NCBI GenBank assembly: GCA_913056345.1
Contig: CAJXMH010000006.1
Location: 1-64,000 of the forward strand
DNA: 64,000 bases
DNA from: an uncultured Flavobacteriales bacterium
Lineage (GTDB): Bacteria > Bacteroidota > Bacteroidia > Flavobacteriales_E > Vicingaceae
Direction: 5' to 3'
Both the position numbers and the translations under genes were made by a program. The notes below the pieces were generated by a model. That model was not told the DNA's origin, searched no databases, and was given only the letters and a program-made list of their open reading frames with translations. Below are positions 8,081-16,915 of the stretch, piece by piece. Position 1 is the first letter of the stretch. Every line of letters begins with the position of its first letter.

Positions 8081-8374
8081 TGGAGACAAAAAACGAATGT
8101 AAACTACCACTATGAAGGTGCGGGTAATTTGGTTTCTGACTTTGCTAATATACTCTTTGGCAATTTCTATATTCAAAACCACTATGACTCTTTGAACTTC
8201 ACCGAAAAGATCATGTTGATCCAAGATGATGCGAATAATCTAATTAAGGTGGATGTTTTTACAGAGTTGAAAATAGTCTGTGATCCTTTTAAAGACAATC
8301 TCGAATTGCAGAAAGAAAGCCTTAATTCATGGGCACTAAAAGTGAAAAAGATCAGCGAGCAGGGCAAACTGTAA
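8081..8374 (+). pseudogene. Truncated unknown gene, C-terminal part
   Basis: An open frame of about 97 codons begins right after a TAA at 8078-8080 with no ATG near its start. The first usable start is a TTG at 8129, leaving 81 residues. The residue mix looks like a real soluble protein (many Asn, Phe, Lys and acidic residues) but matches no family I recognise. It begins only 5 nt from the broken end of the response-regulator remnant on the other strand, so the two look like pieces joined by a deletion. A short intact gene starting at the TTG is the alternative. Confidence 0.35.
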
Positions 8375-8383
8375 AAGAAAAAG

Positions 8384-8419
8384 AAGTCAAAGCAGGTCTT
8401 ATAAGGGCTGTTTTGACTT
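8384..8419 (-). terminator. Terminator of the HD-domain gene
   Basis: On the minus strand AAGTCAAAACAG pairs with CTGCTTTGACTT (one mismatch) around a 12-nt loop and is followed by CTTTTTCTTTT. It begins 2 nt after the stop of the phosphodiesterase gene. Confidence 0.65.
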
Positions 8420-8421
8420 TT

Positions 8422-10488
8422 CTATTCTGGATACTCTACTCTTACATGATAAATACTCATTAACTTCTTTTTAAAGATCTTTTTAATCGTGCTAATATCT
8501 TTAAAGGTAATGTTGGCATTAGCGAACTGTCCTTCTTTGGTTTGGGTATCAATAATTTGATCCACTAGCTTTTCTATACGTTGCCCATCGTACTGTTTCA
8601 AACTTCTAGATGCAGCTTCCACAGAGTCAGCCATCATTAGCACAGCGGTTTCCTTTGAATAGGGTTTAGGGCCCGGATAGCGAAACTTGGCTTCAAATTC
8701 ATTCTCATCAGGGTGTTGCTCTTTATATTGGAAGTAGAAGAACTGAGTCCTGCTTGTGCCATGGTGGGTTCGAATAAAGTCAACAATAATGTCTGGCACC
8801 TTATACCTTCTCGCCATTTCAATTCCCCTGATCACATGGTCAATGATTATTTGCGCACTTTCTTCCGGCTCTAATTCTTCGTGAGGATTGTAGTCTGAAT
8901 TTTGATTTTCTATGAAATAATTGGGCATATTCATTTTGCCTATGTCATGGTACAAAGCGCCTGCCCGAACCAATAATGCATTCCCTCCAATGGTTCTAAT
9001 GGCCTCTTCTGCCAGGTTAGATACTTGTAAAGAATGCTGAAAAGTACCCGGAGCCTTCATATTTAATTTTCGGAGCAACTTACTGTTCGTATCGGCTAAT
9101 TCTAATAAGGTAAGGTCAGAAACAAAACCAAAGAGTTTTTCGAAAATGTAGACTAATGGATAGGTAAATAAGCTCAACATGGCACTACCGAAGAACCATC
9201 CTAAAAAACGCCAGTTGGTATCTACGAAAGTTCCTTCCTGAATCAAACCAATGCTCAAATACACCAAACAATACACACCAAAGATAATCAGGGAAGAAAG
9301 AAACAAATGCGATCGATTTCTCAGGTTTACGATGCTAAACAAAGTAAGCATACCTGCCATCATTTGGATTATGATAAACTCATAGGGATTAGGGGCAATA
9401 AAACCAACCAGTAGTATGGCTACCAAATGAGAAAATAGAGCCACCCGAAGGTCAAAAAAGGTTCGTATTAGTAAGGGTAGCATGCAAAAAGGCACTAAAT
9501 ACAAATTAATGTTTTCAATGTCTATGGCCAGTTTTGACCCAAAAACAATCAAAACGATTAATAAGAGTAAAAAAGTGATCTTAAGGTCACTGCGAATAAT
9601 CTCAGGCCGGTAACTAGTCAAGAACAAAGCCAATGAAAGAATCAATAAGGCTACCAAAATGAGCTGTCCCACTAGAACAAGAAAGACTTGGGAATCATCG
9701 CCCAATTGGGCTTCGTATTCTACTCGCAACGATTCGACTAACTGATATTTTTTGTTGTTGATCAGCTCTCCTTTGGCTACTACTCTTTCTCCTTCCTGAA
9801 CCAGGCCTTGAGAAGGGGAAATTTCATCGAGTGACTCTTTCCGCATCAGCTCGTTGGTTTCTTGATCATAGATAATGTTTCTTCTCAAACAATCTTCCAT
9901 CACCTTGCTTAAAAAGCTGCGCTCTGTTTCATTCAAAGTAGATAAACTATCTTTTAATCGCTTAAAAGCCGTTTGTATGTTGTTCATACTTCCCAACAAG
10001 CGAACAGCAGCCACATTGTCTTTTAACACTACCACTTCAAAGTCAGAATCTTTGCCTTCAATAGATTCGTGTAATTCAATAATGCCTTGATCGTACAGAC
10101 CTTTGATCCATCTTTCACCTTTGAGTTTGATTTTCCCTTCAAGACCAGCTTGATCATCTAGTTCAAGACTTGGCCAAAACTCATCAAAACGGTCTTGATA
10201 AGTATCTAGAGCCTTTTTCTCTACCGCTTGATTTCTGAAAAAATAAGGTTTAAGGTTCTTGATTACCTTCTCCTTTTCCGCAGATAAAGCTTGATCTGAT
10301 TTATAGATGGGAAAATCAAAAGGAGCGATCAAGTCCTCATGCGCCCATGGCTTTCCTTGTTGGAATTCGTATTTGAATTTTCCTCCATGCGGATAGATCA
10401 AAACTATTGCAGTCGCAGCAAGCACAAACAAAAACACTTTAAATATAAGGGAGTGTTGATCTCGAATAAAAGCTAAAAGCTGTTTCAT
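8422..10488 (-). CDS. Membrane HD-domain phosphodiesterase, PgpH-like (c-di-AMP)
   Basis: The 688-residue protein has the 7TMR-HD architecture. It has one N-terminal TM (about 15-37), an extracytoplasmic 7TMR-HDED-type domain (about 40-265), a block of seven TM helices (about 270-460), and a C-terminal HD domain with ALYHDIGKM near residue 510 and further metal-ligand histidines (D-H-V-I-R-G and T-H-H-G-T-S). Proteins of this plan, such as Listeria PgpH, hydrolyse cyclic di-AMP, controlling turgor and wall homeostasis. That function is inferred from architecture. The gene is monocistronic. A TAGCTTTG element 4 nt before the ATG suggests a leaderless transcript, and a terminator follows the stop. 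Confidence 0.85.
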   Translation of the reverse strand: MKQLLAFIRDQHSLIFKVFLFVLAATAIVLIYPHGGKFKYEFQQGKPWAHEDLIAPFDFPIYKSDQALSAEKEKVIKNLKPYFFRNQAVEKKALDTYQDRFDEFWPSLELDDQAGLEGKIKLKGERWIKGLYDQGIIELHESIEGKDSDFEVVVLKDNVAAVRLLGSMNNIQTAFKRLKDSLSTLNETERSFLSKVMEDCLRRNIIYDQETNELMRKESLDEISPSQGLVQEGERVVAKGELINNKKYQLVESLRVEYEAQLGDDSQVFLVLVGQLILVALLILSLALFLTSYRPEIIRSDLKITFLLLLIVLIVFGSKLAIDIENINLYLVPFCMLPLLIRTFFDLRVALFSHLVAILLVGFIAPNPYEFIIIQMMAGMLTLFSIVNLRNRSHLFLSSLIIFGVYCLVYLSIGLIQEGTFVDTNWRFLGWFFGSAMLSLFTYPLVYIFEKLFGFVSDLTLLELADTNSKLLRKLNMKAPGTFQHSLQVSNLAEEAIRTIGGNALLVRAGALYHDIGKMNMPNYFIENQNSDYNPHEELEPEESAQIIIDHVIRGIEMARRYKVPDIIVDFIRTHHGTSRTQFFYFQYKEQHPDENEFEAKFRYPGPKPYSKETAVLMMADSVEAASRSLKQYDGQRIEKLVDQIIDTQTKEGQFANANITFKDISTIKKIFKKKLMSIYHVRVEYPE

Positions 10489-10492
10489 AAAA

Positions 10493-10500
10493 CAAAGCTA
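10493..10500 (-). promoter_or_regulatory. TAnnTTTG promoter element, 4 nt before ATG
   Basis: Minus strand TAGCTTTG, then TTTT, then the ATG of the HD phosphodiesterase. The spacing is the same as at 2514. Confidence 0.6.
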
Positions 10501-10585
10501 GAAAGTAGCGAAAATAAGACTATAAAGCTAAAGAGAAGGCCAAAAGTAGGGTGATTTCCCTTTAGAGATGAAGAAGCTTTTTACT

Positions 10586-10593
10586 TACTTTTG
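10586..10593 (+). promoter_or_regulatory. TAnnTTTG promoter element of the thiolase gene
   Basis: TACTTTTG lies 26 nt before the ATG at 10620, giving a leader of about 20 nt. It probably drives the thiolase and perhaps the NlpC/P60 gene. Confidence 0.5.
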
Positions 10594-10619
10594 CAGCCTT
10601 AATCAGATAATATTTACCT

Positions 10620-11798
10620 ATGAAAGAAGTATACATTGTATCAGCAGTAAGAACCCCAATGGGCAGCTTTAATGGAAGTTTATCAGGCATTGGCGCTACT
10701 AAATTAGGCGCCACAGCTATAAAGGGAGCTCTTAATAAAGTTGAACTTGATCCCAAAGAGGTTCAAGAAGTGTTTATGGGTAATGTGATCCAAGCCAATT
10801 TAGGTCAAGCTCCTGCCAGACAAGCTGCAATTTTTGCAGGTTTAAGCGAAAATGTTCCTTGTACAACCATCAATAAGGTTTGTGCTTCCGGCATGAAAGC
10901 GACCATGTTAGGAGCACAGGCGATCATGCTTGGTGATGCAGATGTTGTGGTTACAGGTGGGATGGAAAACATGTCGCAAGCACCCTATTATTTAGATAAA
11001 GCAAGAAGTGGCTACAAATATGGAAATGGACAATTAATTGATGGTCTTACAAAAGATGGATTAATTGATGTATACCATAATTACCCAATGGGCAATGCTG
11101 CAGAATTATGCGCTAAGGAATGCAACATCAGTCGAGAAGACCAAGATGAGTTTGCAATTGAGTCTTACAAGCGATCTGCCGCTGCTTGGGAAGCAGGAAA
11201 GTTCGATGATGAAATTGTTCCTGTAGAAGTACCGCAGCGTAAAGGAGACCCGATTTTATTCGATCATGACGAAGAATATAAGAATGTTCGTTTTGAAAAA
11301 ATCCCACAGTTAAGGCCTGTTTTTGATCGAGAGGGATCAGTAACAGCTGCAAATGCCTCAACTATCAACGATGGAGCTTCTGCCTTAATATTGATGAGTA
11401 AAGAAAAAATGGAAGCTCTTGGTTTGAAACCTCTAGCTAAAGTGGTAGCCTTTGCCGATGCTGCCCAAGCTCCTGAATGGTTTACCACAGCTCCGGCTAA
11501 AGCATTGCCAAAAGCAGTTGACAAAGCAGGTTTAAAAATGGAAGAAATCGACGCAATCGAATTAAATGAAGCGTTTTCTGTTGTTGGTTTAGCTAACATT
11601 CAAGAGTTAAAACTTGACCCTGCTAAGGTCAACATTAATGGCGGTGCAGTATCGCTCGGTCACCCACTTGGCAATTCAGGTTCCAGAATTTTAGTAACCT
11701 TAATTAACGTGCTTAAACAAAACAACGGAAAATACGGTGCAGCAGGAATCTGTAATGGTGGCGGCGGTGCTTCTGCTTTTGTTATTGAGAACATTTAA
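10620..11798 (+). CDS. Acetyl-CoA C-acetyltransferase (thiolase)
   Basis: A 392-residue biosynthetic-type thiolase that condenses two acetyl-CoA to acetoacetyl-CoA, or cleaves it. Catalytic residues are all visible: nucleophile Cys88 in NKVCASGMKA, His348 in GHPLGNSG, and Cys378 in CNGGGGASA, matching the spacing of classical tetrameric thiolases. Length is normal. The next gene begins 31 nt downstream on the same strand but is functionally unrelated. No beta-oxidation or PHB genes are adjacent, so the pathway cannot be fixed from context. Confidence 0.93.
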   Translation: MKEVYIVSAVRTPMGSFNGSLSGIGATKLGATAIKGALNKVELDPKEVQEVFMGNVIQANLGQAPARQAAIFAGLSENVPCTTINKVCASGMKATMLGAQAIMLGDADVVVTGGMENMSQAPYYLDKARSGYKYGNGQLIDGLTKDGLIDVYHNYPMGNAAELCAKECNISREDQDEFAIESYKRSAAAWEAGKFDDEIVPVEVPQRKGDPILFDHDEEYKNVRFEKIPQLRPVFDREGSVTAANASTINDGASALILMSKEKMEALGLKPLAKVVAFADAAQAPEWFTTAPAKALPKAVDKAGLKMEEIDAIELNEAFSVVGLANIQELKLDPAKVNINGGAVSLGHPLGNSGSRILVTLINVLKQNNGKYGAAGICNGGGGASAFVIENI

Positions 11799-11829
11799 GA
11801 ACTGCTAAATAGTTCCTTAACCAGCAAGT

Positions 11830-12609
11830 ATGAAATACGGACTTGGTCATTTGAGTGTTGTGCCCTGCCGGGCTGAAGCTTCAGACAGCAGTGAGCAAGT
11901 AACGCAGCTACTTTTTGGCGAGACCGTGAAGGTTTATGAAAAGAAGCGTTCATGGTACCGTGTTAAAACAGCGCACGACAACTATGAATGTTGGATGGAT
12001 GAAAACCAATTTGTGTTCATAGGAGAAGAGGAATTTAAAGCATTGCAAAGTAATCCTGCCTTAGTAGTAAATGAGTTTGCTGATATACTCAAACACGAGC
12101 AAAGCGGAGAAATGATGTCTGTTTTACTCGGTTCAAGTCTTCCTTTTTTAAAAGACCAAAAAGTCAAGCTAGGGAATGAAAAATGGATCTATGAAGGGGG
12201 CAGTTTAAGTCTTTCTAAAAAAGGACCAAAAACGAAACTAGCCGAACATGCCTTAATGCTCTTAAATGCTCCATATCAATGGGGTGGTCGTTCACCTTTT
12301 GGAATAGATTGTTCAGGTTTTGTACAATTGGTGTACAAACTAAATGGTATTTTTTTACCGAGAGATGCTTCACAGCAAGCAGAGAAAGGAAGCAAGCTTT
12401 CTTTCATTGAAGAAGCTGAAGAAGGAGACCTTGCCTTTTTTGACAATGAAGAAGGTAAAATCACTCATGTCGGTATGATTCTTGATAATAATCGAATTAT
12501 CCATGCCTCAGGCATGGTAAGAATTGATCGTCTTGACCATCAAGGTATATTCAACCAAGAAAAAAGAGATTATACCCACCGATTAAGACTAATAAGTAAA
12601 ATTTGTTAA
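11830..12609 (+). CDS. NlpC/P60 (C40) peptidase with SH3 domain
   Basis: A 259-residue cell-wall peptidase. Residues 15-75 look like a bacterial SH3 domain and about 135-255 form the NlpC/P60 catalytic domain. Catalytic Cys161 is in DCSGF, His213 in ITHVG, and the third polar residue is probably His225 in IIHASG. Such enzymes cleave D-Glu-diaminopimelate links in peptidoglycan peptides, and many flavobacterial homologues act on imported muropeptides. No signal peptide is visible at the N-terminus, so either the protein is cytoplasmic and recycles peptides or export uses another route. It follows the thiolase gene by 31 nt. Confidence 0.87.
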   Translation: MKYGLGHLSVVPCRAEASDSSEQVTQLLFGETVKVYEKKRSWYRVKTAHDNYECWMDENQFVFIGEEEFKALQSNPALVVNEFADILKHEQSGEMMSVLLGSSLPFLKDQKVKLGNEKWIYEGGSLSLSKKGPKTKLAEHALMLLNAPYQWGGRSPFGIDCSGFVQLVYKLNGIFLPRDASQQAEKGSKLSFIEEAEEGDLAFFDNEEGKITHVGMILDNNRIIHASGMVRIDRLDHQGIFNQEKRDYTHRLRLISKIC

Positions 12610-12645
12610 CCCTTTTTATTAATTGTTTCATTAAATATAAAACGC

Positions 12646-13245
12646 ATGAAAATTCTTACATCATTTCTTAGCTTACTTATTGCGACAACACTCAGTCTGT
12701 CGTGCAATTCTCAAGACCAATATGGAGAAGGTTTGTTTGCAAAGATCAACACAACAAAAGGAAGCATTGTAGTAAAGCTAGAGTTTGAAAAAACCCCTTT
12801 GACAGTAGCAAATTTTGTTGGGTTGGCTGAAGGTGAAATAGAAAACAAAGCCAAGGCTAAGGGAGAACCATACTATGATGGAATTACTTTTCATCGGGTA
12901 ATTGCAAACTTTATGATTCAGGGTGGTGACCCTACAGGAACTGGAAGAGGTGGACCAGGTTACCAGTTTAAAGATGAATTTGACAAAAGGTTAAAACACG
13001 ATAGGGCCGGAACCCTTTCTATGGCTAATGCTGGTGCTGGAACTAACGGCTCTCAATTTTTCATCACCCACGGCCCTACTCCTCACCTGGATGGTATGCA
13101 TACGGTTTTTGGTTATGTAGTTGAAGGACAAGGCACAGTTGATTTAATTGCGAAAGGCGATAAGATCAAAAACATTGAAATTATTAGAAATGGAAAAGCT
13201 GCCAAGAAATTTGATGCTGCCAAAACCTTTGCTGAACTAAGGTAA
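12646..13245 (+). CDS. Cyclophilin-type peptidyl-prolyl isomerase, lipoprotein
   Basis: This 199-residue protein has a lipoprotein signal peptide ending LSLSC (Cys20) and then a complete cyclophilin domain with [23 protein letters not shown] and HTVFGYV. It catalyses cis-trans isomerisation of X-Pro bonds in envelope proteins. The catalytic Arg of FHRV and the QGGD loop are intact. It lies 36 nt after the peptidase gene on the same strand and is followed by a strong terminator, so it probably closes that transcript. Confidence 0.92.
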   Translation: MKILTSFLSLLIATTLSLSCNSQDQYGEGLFAKINTTKGSIVVKLEFEKTPLTVANFVGLAEGEIENKAKAKGEPYYDGITFHRVIANFMIQGGDPTGTGRGGPGYQFKDEFDKRLKHDRAGTLSMANAGAGTNGSQFFITHGPTPHLDGMHTVFGYVVEGQGTVDLIAKGDKIKNIEIIRNGKAAKKFDAAKTFAELR

Positions 13246-13265
13246 AGTGAAAATAATACTCTTTT

Positions 13266-13291
13266 AAAGCGCCCATGTGGCGCTTTTTTTT
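13266..13291. terminator. Terminator between convergent genes
   Basis: AAAGCGCC pairs with GGCGCTTT around CATGT, followed by a T-run on the plus strand. It ends the cyclophilin transcript, and its last bases touch the 3' end of the convergent coiled-coil gene. Confidence 0.85.
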
Positions 13292-13865
13292 ATGCTATTA
13301 TTTCTTCTAACTCTTTTATTTTAATATCGCAATCTTCAACAGCTTGACTTAAAAGCTTGCTTACCTTTATAAGGTTTTCTTTATAAGCAGCCTTAGCTTC
13401 TTGGATTTCTTGACTAAATGAAAAAAGAGCATTGTTCATAAGTTGTAAACTGTGGATTTTTGCTTTATACTTTCGAATAGAAAGCTCCACAAACAGGAGA
13501 GACTTTCGACATTTCATTAAGTCTGTCATTTCTCCTTTTAACCCTTGATAATGATTACTTAATTCATCCAAATCATCTAGCAGTTTAGAAATGGCAGAAG
13601 AAAACGCTTCCTGCTGCTGCCCAATCTGTTGATTAAATTTCACTATGTTCTCGGTTAGCTTGGCTATATTCTCATCAAAAGCTTCCTGATCCCCCTTAGC
13701 ACTATCCTCAAACCCATCGTCTAAATTAGCAACCTGTTCCATGTAAGCTTTAGATTGTGATTTAAGTTCATTAATTCTTAAAACTGCTTCTTTTTGAAGC
13801 TTGGAAAGTTGCTGAAGACTTAGCTGAGAACTTTTAAGTGCTTCTTTAAAGGATTTTTGAGCCAT
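13290..13865 (-). CDS. Coiled-coil protein of unknown function
   Basis: I do not recognise a family for this 191-residue protein. It has no signal peptide or TM helix. It is rich in Lys, Glu, Gln, Leu and Ser with long heptad-like stretches (about residues 10-50, 60-115 and 125-190), so it should be an almost fully helical cytoplasmic protein. An acidic break (DDGFEDSAKGD) occurs near residue 49. It is convergent with the cyclophilin gene and lies 60 nt downstream of the VTT gene on the same strand, which suggests but does not prove co-transcription. Confidence 0.65.
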   Translation of the reverse strand: MAQKSFKEALKSSQLSLQQLSKLQKEAVLRINELKSQSKAYMEQVANLDDGFEDSAKGDQEAFDENIAKLTENIVKFNQQIGQQQEAFSSAISKLLDDLDELSNHYQGLKGEMTDLMKCRKSLLFVELSIRKYKAKIHSLQLMNNALFSFSQEIQEAKAAYKENLIKVSKLLSQAVEDCDIKIKELEEIIA

Positions 13866-13925
13866 TTAAATAAGGGTTTAGTAGTCCCTTAAAGGTATGA
13901 CTAAGTAAAAGATAAAGCAAATAGC

Positions 13926-14555
13926 TTAGACTACCTTAAACAGCACATAGGCGTAGCCAAAAAACCTGGCAAAGCGGAAAATTCCTAACAGTAAAAAGAG
14001 TTTGAAGGGAAACCTCAAAGTTCCTGCAGCCATGCATACTGGAGAAAAAGGTAATGGAAATAAGGCAGCAAAAACAATTAAGATTCCACCTAAGCGTTGA
14101 ATTTGGTCAAAATGTCTATTAAACCGAGCTTTCATCCAAGTATGGATTTTTGGAATACTTCCGATGTAAAATCCAATCATATATGAAATTATTCCACCAC
14201 CGTAAGAAAGGGCAGCTAACAAGGCTACCATAGCGTAAGGTGATTTGAACTGCTTTCCCCAAAGAATAAAAAGATCAGGAGGTATAAGACCTAGCAAAGA
14301 CTCAGAAAGGGTAAAAACCAAAAGAATGGTAATTGGTCTGAAGGTAACGGTCATTAACTCAAAATAGTAATCTAAGTCAGGTAGGTAATCCTTACCGAAG
14401 TAGAGCAAAAGTGCTAATCCGCCTAAACCCAAAATCAACCTCAATGAGTTTTTGATCATAAACTCATAGACTCCTCTGCTCCTATAAAACCGAATATAAG
14501 TGCGAACCTTTTTTTTGGACTGACGTTTCGCTGTTTTACTATTGGATGTTTGCAT
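13926..14555 (-). CDS. VTT/DedA-like inner-membrane protein
   Basis: A 209-residue polytopic protein with a basic N-terminus (about residues 1-30), then five to six hydrophobic segments. The VTT (SNARE-associated/DedA) signature is at about residues 115-175: Y-G-G-G-x-x-x-Y-x-I-G, then an amphipathic helix, G-G-x-x-I-V, and F-P-L-P-F-S-P. DedA proteins are linked to undecaprenyl-phosphate and phospholipid recycling and membrane-potential homeostasis. The specific role is not inferable. TAATTTTG lies 4 nt before the ATG, again predicting a leaderless transcript. Confidence 0.75.
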   Translation of the reverse strand: MQTSNSKTAKRQSKKKVRTYIRFYRSRGVYEFMIKNSLRLILGLGGLALLLYFGKDYLPDLDYYFELMTVTFRPITILLVFTLSESLLGLIPPDLFILWGKQFKSPYAMVALLAALSYGGGIISYMIGFYIGSIPKIHTWMKARFNRHFDQIQRLGGILIVFAALFPLPFSPVCMAAGTLRFPFKLFLLLGIFRFARFFGYAYVLFKVV

Positions 14556-14559
14556 TTTG

Positions 14560-14567
14560 CAAAATTA
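14560..14567 (-). promoter_or_regulatory. TAnnTTTG promoter element, 4 nt before ATG
   Basis: Minus strand TAATTTTG, then CAAA, then the ATG of the VTT-protein gene. Third exact 4-nt case in the window. Confidence 0.6.
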
Positions 14568-14670
14568 CTGAAACAGCCTGCTTGTTTTTTGATTTTAAAA
14601 GGCAGTAATTTGATTTATGTTTAAACAATTCAACCATCGATTTAGTTAGAATATTAAAGTCTTTTTGTTA

Positions 14671-15240
14671 ATGTACGCTGTATTCCCCCTTAGCATAGTC
14701 GTATTGCCTAATGAGTCGGTCGCACTCCACTTATTCGAGCCTCGATATCGTCAGTTATTCCAAGATTATAAGGATGGTGATGAGTTTGCAATAGTTTATG
14801 AGGATAAAAATGGATTAGCTGAATTTGGAACTTTGGTTTACATCGATAAAATAATCAATGAATTCCCTGATGAGACGGTTGATGTAATTGTTAAAGGTTC
14901 TTCTATAATTAAGTTAGAAGAATTTGTAGAGCAATATCCCGATAAATTATACTCAGCAATAGAGGGAGAGGTGATTGAATTTTCGATGGAGGCTAAGACA
15001 TCGCTCAAAGAAAAGTTTCTCACTTACTTAAAAACATCAGGCAAACGTATTTCTAAAAGTCAACCACTAGACCTGTTCTACATTGCCAACAGGTTAGAAT
15101 TAGATGCAGAAACCAAAAACAAATTGATTTCGTTGGATAATAATGCCGAAATGAATCACTTCTTAGTAAACCAACTTAATTTTTTGGAAAAGATTAGGGA
15201 GCAGGAGTCTTTACTGCAACAGAAATTCCACCTTAATTAG
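14671..15240 (+). CDS. Stand-alone LON substrate-binding-domain protein
   Basis: A 189-residue protein matching the N-terminal (LAN/LON) domain of Lon protease: F-P-L-S-I-V-V-L-P-N near the start, then L-x-L-F-E-P-R-Y-R-Q-L and an E-F-G-T-L-V-Y-I strand. The AAA+ and protease domains are absent. Homologues are widespread, and a substrate-recruiting or regulatory role is only inferred. I use ATG 14671; a TTG two codons upstream is possible. Its 3' end overlaps the convergent CoA-binding gene by 4 nt. Confidence 0.8.
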   Translation: MYAVFPLSIVVLPNESVALHLFEPRYRQLFQDYKDGDEFAIVYEDKNGLAEFGTLVYIDKIINEFPDETVDVIVKGSSIIKLEEFVEQYPDKLYSAIEGEVIEFSMEAKTSLKEKFLTYLKTSGKRISKSQPLDLFYIANRLELDAETKNKLISLDNNAEMNHFLVNQLNFLEKIREQESLLQQKFHLN

Positions 15241-15602
15241 TATAAATTATTTGATAGCATAACTAGCGTGCAGGCGTCCAAGCATTCTATATCCTGCTGC
15301 TCCAGTTTTTCGATCAGGTTTTCATTGTATGTACCTGGGTTGAAAATAACCCTATTCGGTTTTTGTTTTAGTATATAATCATAATAAGGTTCTTGATTTT
15401 TAGGCGAAAGGTATAGCGTTATAGTGTCAACATCCTCATAGTCTTCTTCTGCTTTCTGAAGCTCAACTCCTGCTACTTTACCCTTTTTTAAACTCACTGC
15501 AATAACCTCATGACCTTTTGCGCTCAATCTTTCAATCGCTTTATAAGAATAACGACTAGGATTTGTAGATGCTCCAAGCACCATGGTTTTTTTTGACTTC
15601 AT
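15237..15602 (-). CDS. CoA-binding protein (Rossmann fold)
   Basis: A 121-residue CoA_binding_2-type single-domain protein, related to E. coli YccU. The nucleotide-binding start [11 protein letters not shown] is followed by [12 protein letters not shown] and later F-N-P-G-T-Y-N-E. Small proteins of this family bind CoA but their physiological role is unsettled. The ATG at 15602 is preceded by TATCTTTG and exactly 4 nt. It is divergent from purT with only 56 nt between start codons. Confidence 0.82.
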   Translation of the reverse strand: MKSKKTMVLGASTNPSRYSYKAIERLSAKGHEVIAVSLKKGKVAGVELQKAEEDYEDVDTITLYLSPKNQEPYYDYILKQKPNRVIFNPGTYNENLIEKLEQQDIECLDACTLVMLSNNLY

Positions 15603-15606
15603 TTGG

Positions 15607-15614
15607 CAAAGATA
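15607..15614 (-). promoter_or_regulatory. TAnnTTTG promoter element, 4 nt before ATG
   Basis: Minus strand TATCTTTG, then CCAA, then the ATG of the CoA-binding gene. Fourth exact 4-nt case. Confidence 0.6.
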
Positions 15615-15658
15615 GCTTGCTTAATTTAGGGCGTGAAAAGAATCAAGGATTTAAAAAA

Positions 15659-16825
15659 ATGACAAAAACATTTTTACTACTCGGATCAGGTGAATTGGGT
15701 AAAGAATTTGCCATCAGCGCACAACGTTACGGACAAAGAATAATTGCAGTTGATAGCTATAAAAATGCACCTGCTATGCAAATTGCCGATGCATTTGAAG
15801 TAATCAATATGCTTGATGGGGACGCTTTGGAGGGCATTGTTGAAAAGCACCAACCTGATTATATCGTTCCTGAAATCGAAGCGATTAGGACAGAAAAGCT
15901 TTACGATTTCGAAAAAGCAGGCATTCAAGTGGTACCCTCAGCCAAAGCAACGAATTACACCATGGATCGCAAAGCAATTAGAGACCTTGCTGCTCAAAAG
16001 CTTGGTTTAAGAACAGCAGCATACAGTTATGCTAAAAGTCTTGAAGAAATGAAAGCAGCAGTTGAGCAAGTAGGAATTCCTTGTGTAATTAAACCACTTA
16101 TGTCTTCTTCAGGGAAAGGACAATCAGTAATTCGAAACAAAGCAGAAATACAGCAGGCTTGGGAATTTGCTCAGGCAGGAAGTCGAGGAGATTTGGCAGA
16201 AGTGATTGTAGAAGCTTTTATTGCTTTTGAATCAGAGATCACTTTGCTTACGGTTAGCCAGAAAGACGGACCTACCCTATTCTGTCCGCCCATTGGTCAC
16301 CGACAAGAAAGGGGAGATTACCAAGAAAGTTGGCAACCTGCCAAGATACCTTTAGATTGGCTAAAAGAAGCCCAAGATATGGCAGCCAAAGTTACCGAAG
16401 AACTTGGCGGAGCAGGAATTTGGGGAGTTGAGTTTTTCCTAGCAAAAGAGGGAGTCTACTTCTCAGAGCTCTCCCCTCGCCCGCATGATACCGGAATGGT
16501 TACATTGGCAGGGACACAAAACTTCAATGAGTTTGAGCTGCATTTAAGAGCCATCTTAGGACTTCCTATCGCAGAAATACAGCAACTAAGACATGGGGCT
16601 AATGCCGTAATCTTAGCAACTGAAAAAAGTGTGTCTGCTCCTCAGTTTTCTGGTCTTGAAGAAATATGTGATGATCCGAATACTGATTTCAGGATTTTTG
16701 GTAAACCAAGCTCAAGGCCTTTTAGAAGAATGGGCATCTGTATGGCTTCAGGTAATTTAGAGACCGATGTCAATTTACTTAGAAAGAAAGTCGGCGAAAT
16801 GAAAGATAAATTAAAGTTACACTAG
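15659..16825 (+). CDS. purT: Formate-dependent GAR formyltransferase
   Basis: PurT is an ATP-grasp enzyme making formyl-GAR from GAR, formate and ATP in purine synthesis. The 388-residue protein begins [19 protein letters not shown], the usual N-terminal Rossmann motif. An ATP-grasp loop SSSGKGQS lies near residue 148, and a conserved [10 protein letters not shown] segment near 272. I choose ATG 15659 because earlier starts would run into the divergent CoA-binding gene and add a non-conserved leader. Length fits E. coli PurT (392). No other pur gene is nearby. Confidence 0.95.
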   Translation: MTKTFLLLGSGELGKEFAISAQRYGQRIIAVDSYKNAPAMQIADAFEVINMLDGDALEGIVEKHQPDYIVPEIEAIRTEKLYDFEKAGIQVVPSAKATNYTMDRKAIRDLAAQKLGLRTAAYSYAKSLEEMKAAVEQVGIPCVIKPLMSSSGKGQSVIRNKAEIQQAWEFAQAGSRGDLAEVIVEAFIAFESEITLLTVSQKDGPTLFCPPIGHRQERGDYQESWQPAKIPLDWLKEAQDMAAKVTEELGGAGIWGVEFFLAKEGVYFSELSPRPHDTGMVTLAGTQNFNEFELHLRAILGLPIAEIQQLRHGANAVILATEKSVSAPQFSGLEEICDDPNTDFRIFGKPSSRPFRRMGICMASGNLETDVNLLRKKVGEMKDKLKLH

Positions 16826-16873
16826 ACCTTTCTTATTATTCTTGATGCTATATGAATGAATCTTTCTTTAGAT

Positions 16874-16881
16874 TATCTTTG
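16874..16881 (+). promoter_or_regulatory. TAnnTTTG promoter element of the phytochrome operon
   Basis: TATCTTTG lies 34 nt before the TTG start at 16916. It is the only clear match between purT and the bacteriophytochrome gene. Confidence 0.45.
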
Positions 16882-16915
16882 GCTTTAGGTATACATTACT
16901 TCTTATTTAAAATCC

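Noticed and set aside
8042-8224. 60-residue minus-strand frame overlapping the scar
   Set aside because: It is out of frame with the response-regulator remnant and is antisense to the longer plus-strand fragment.
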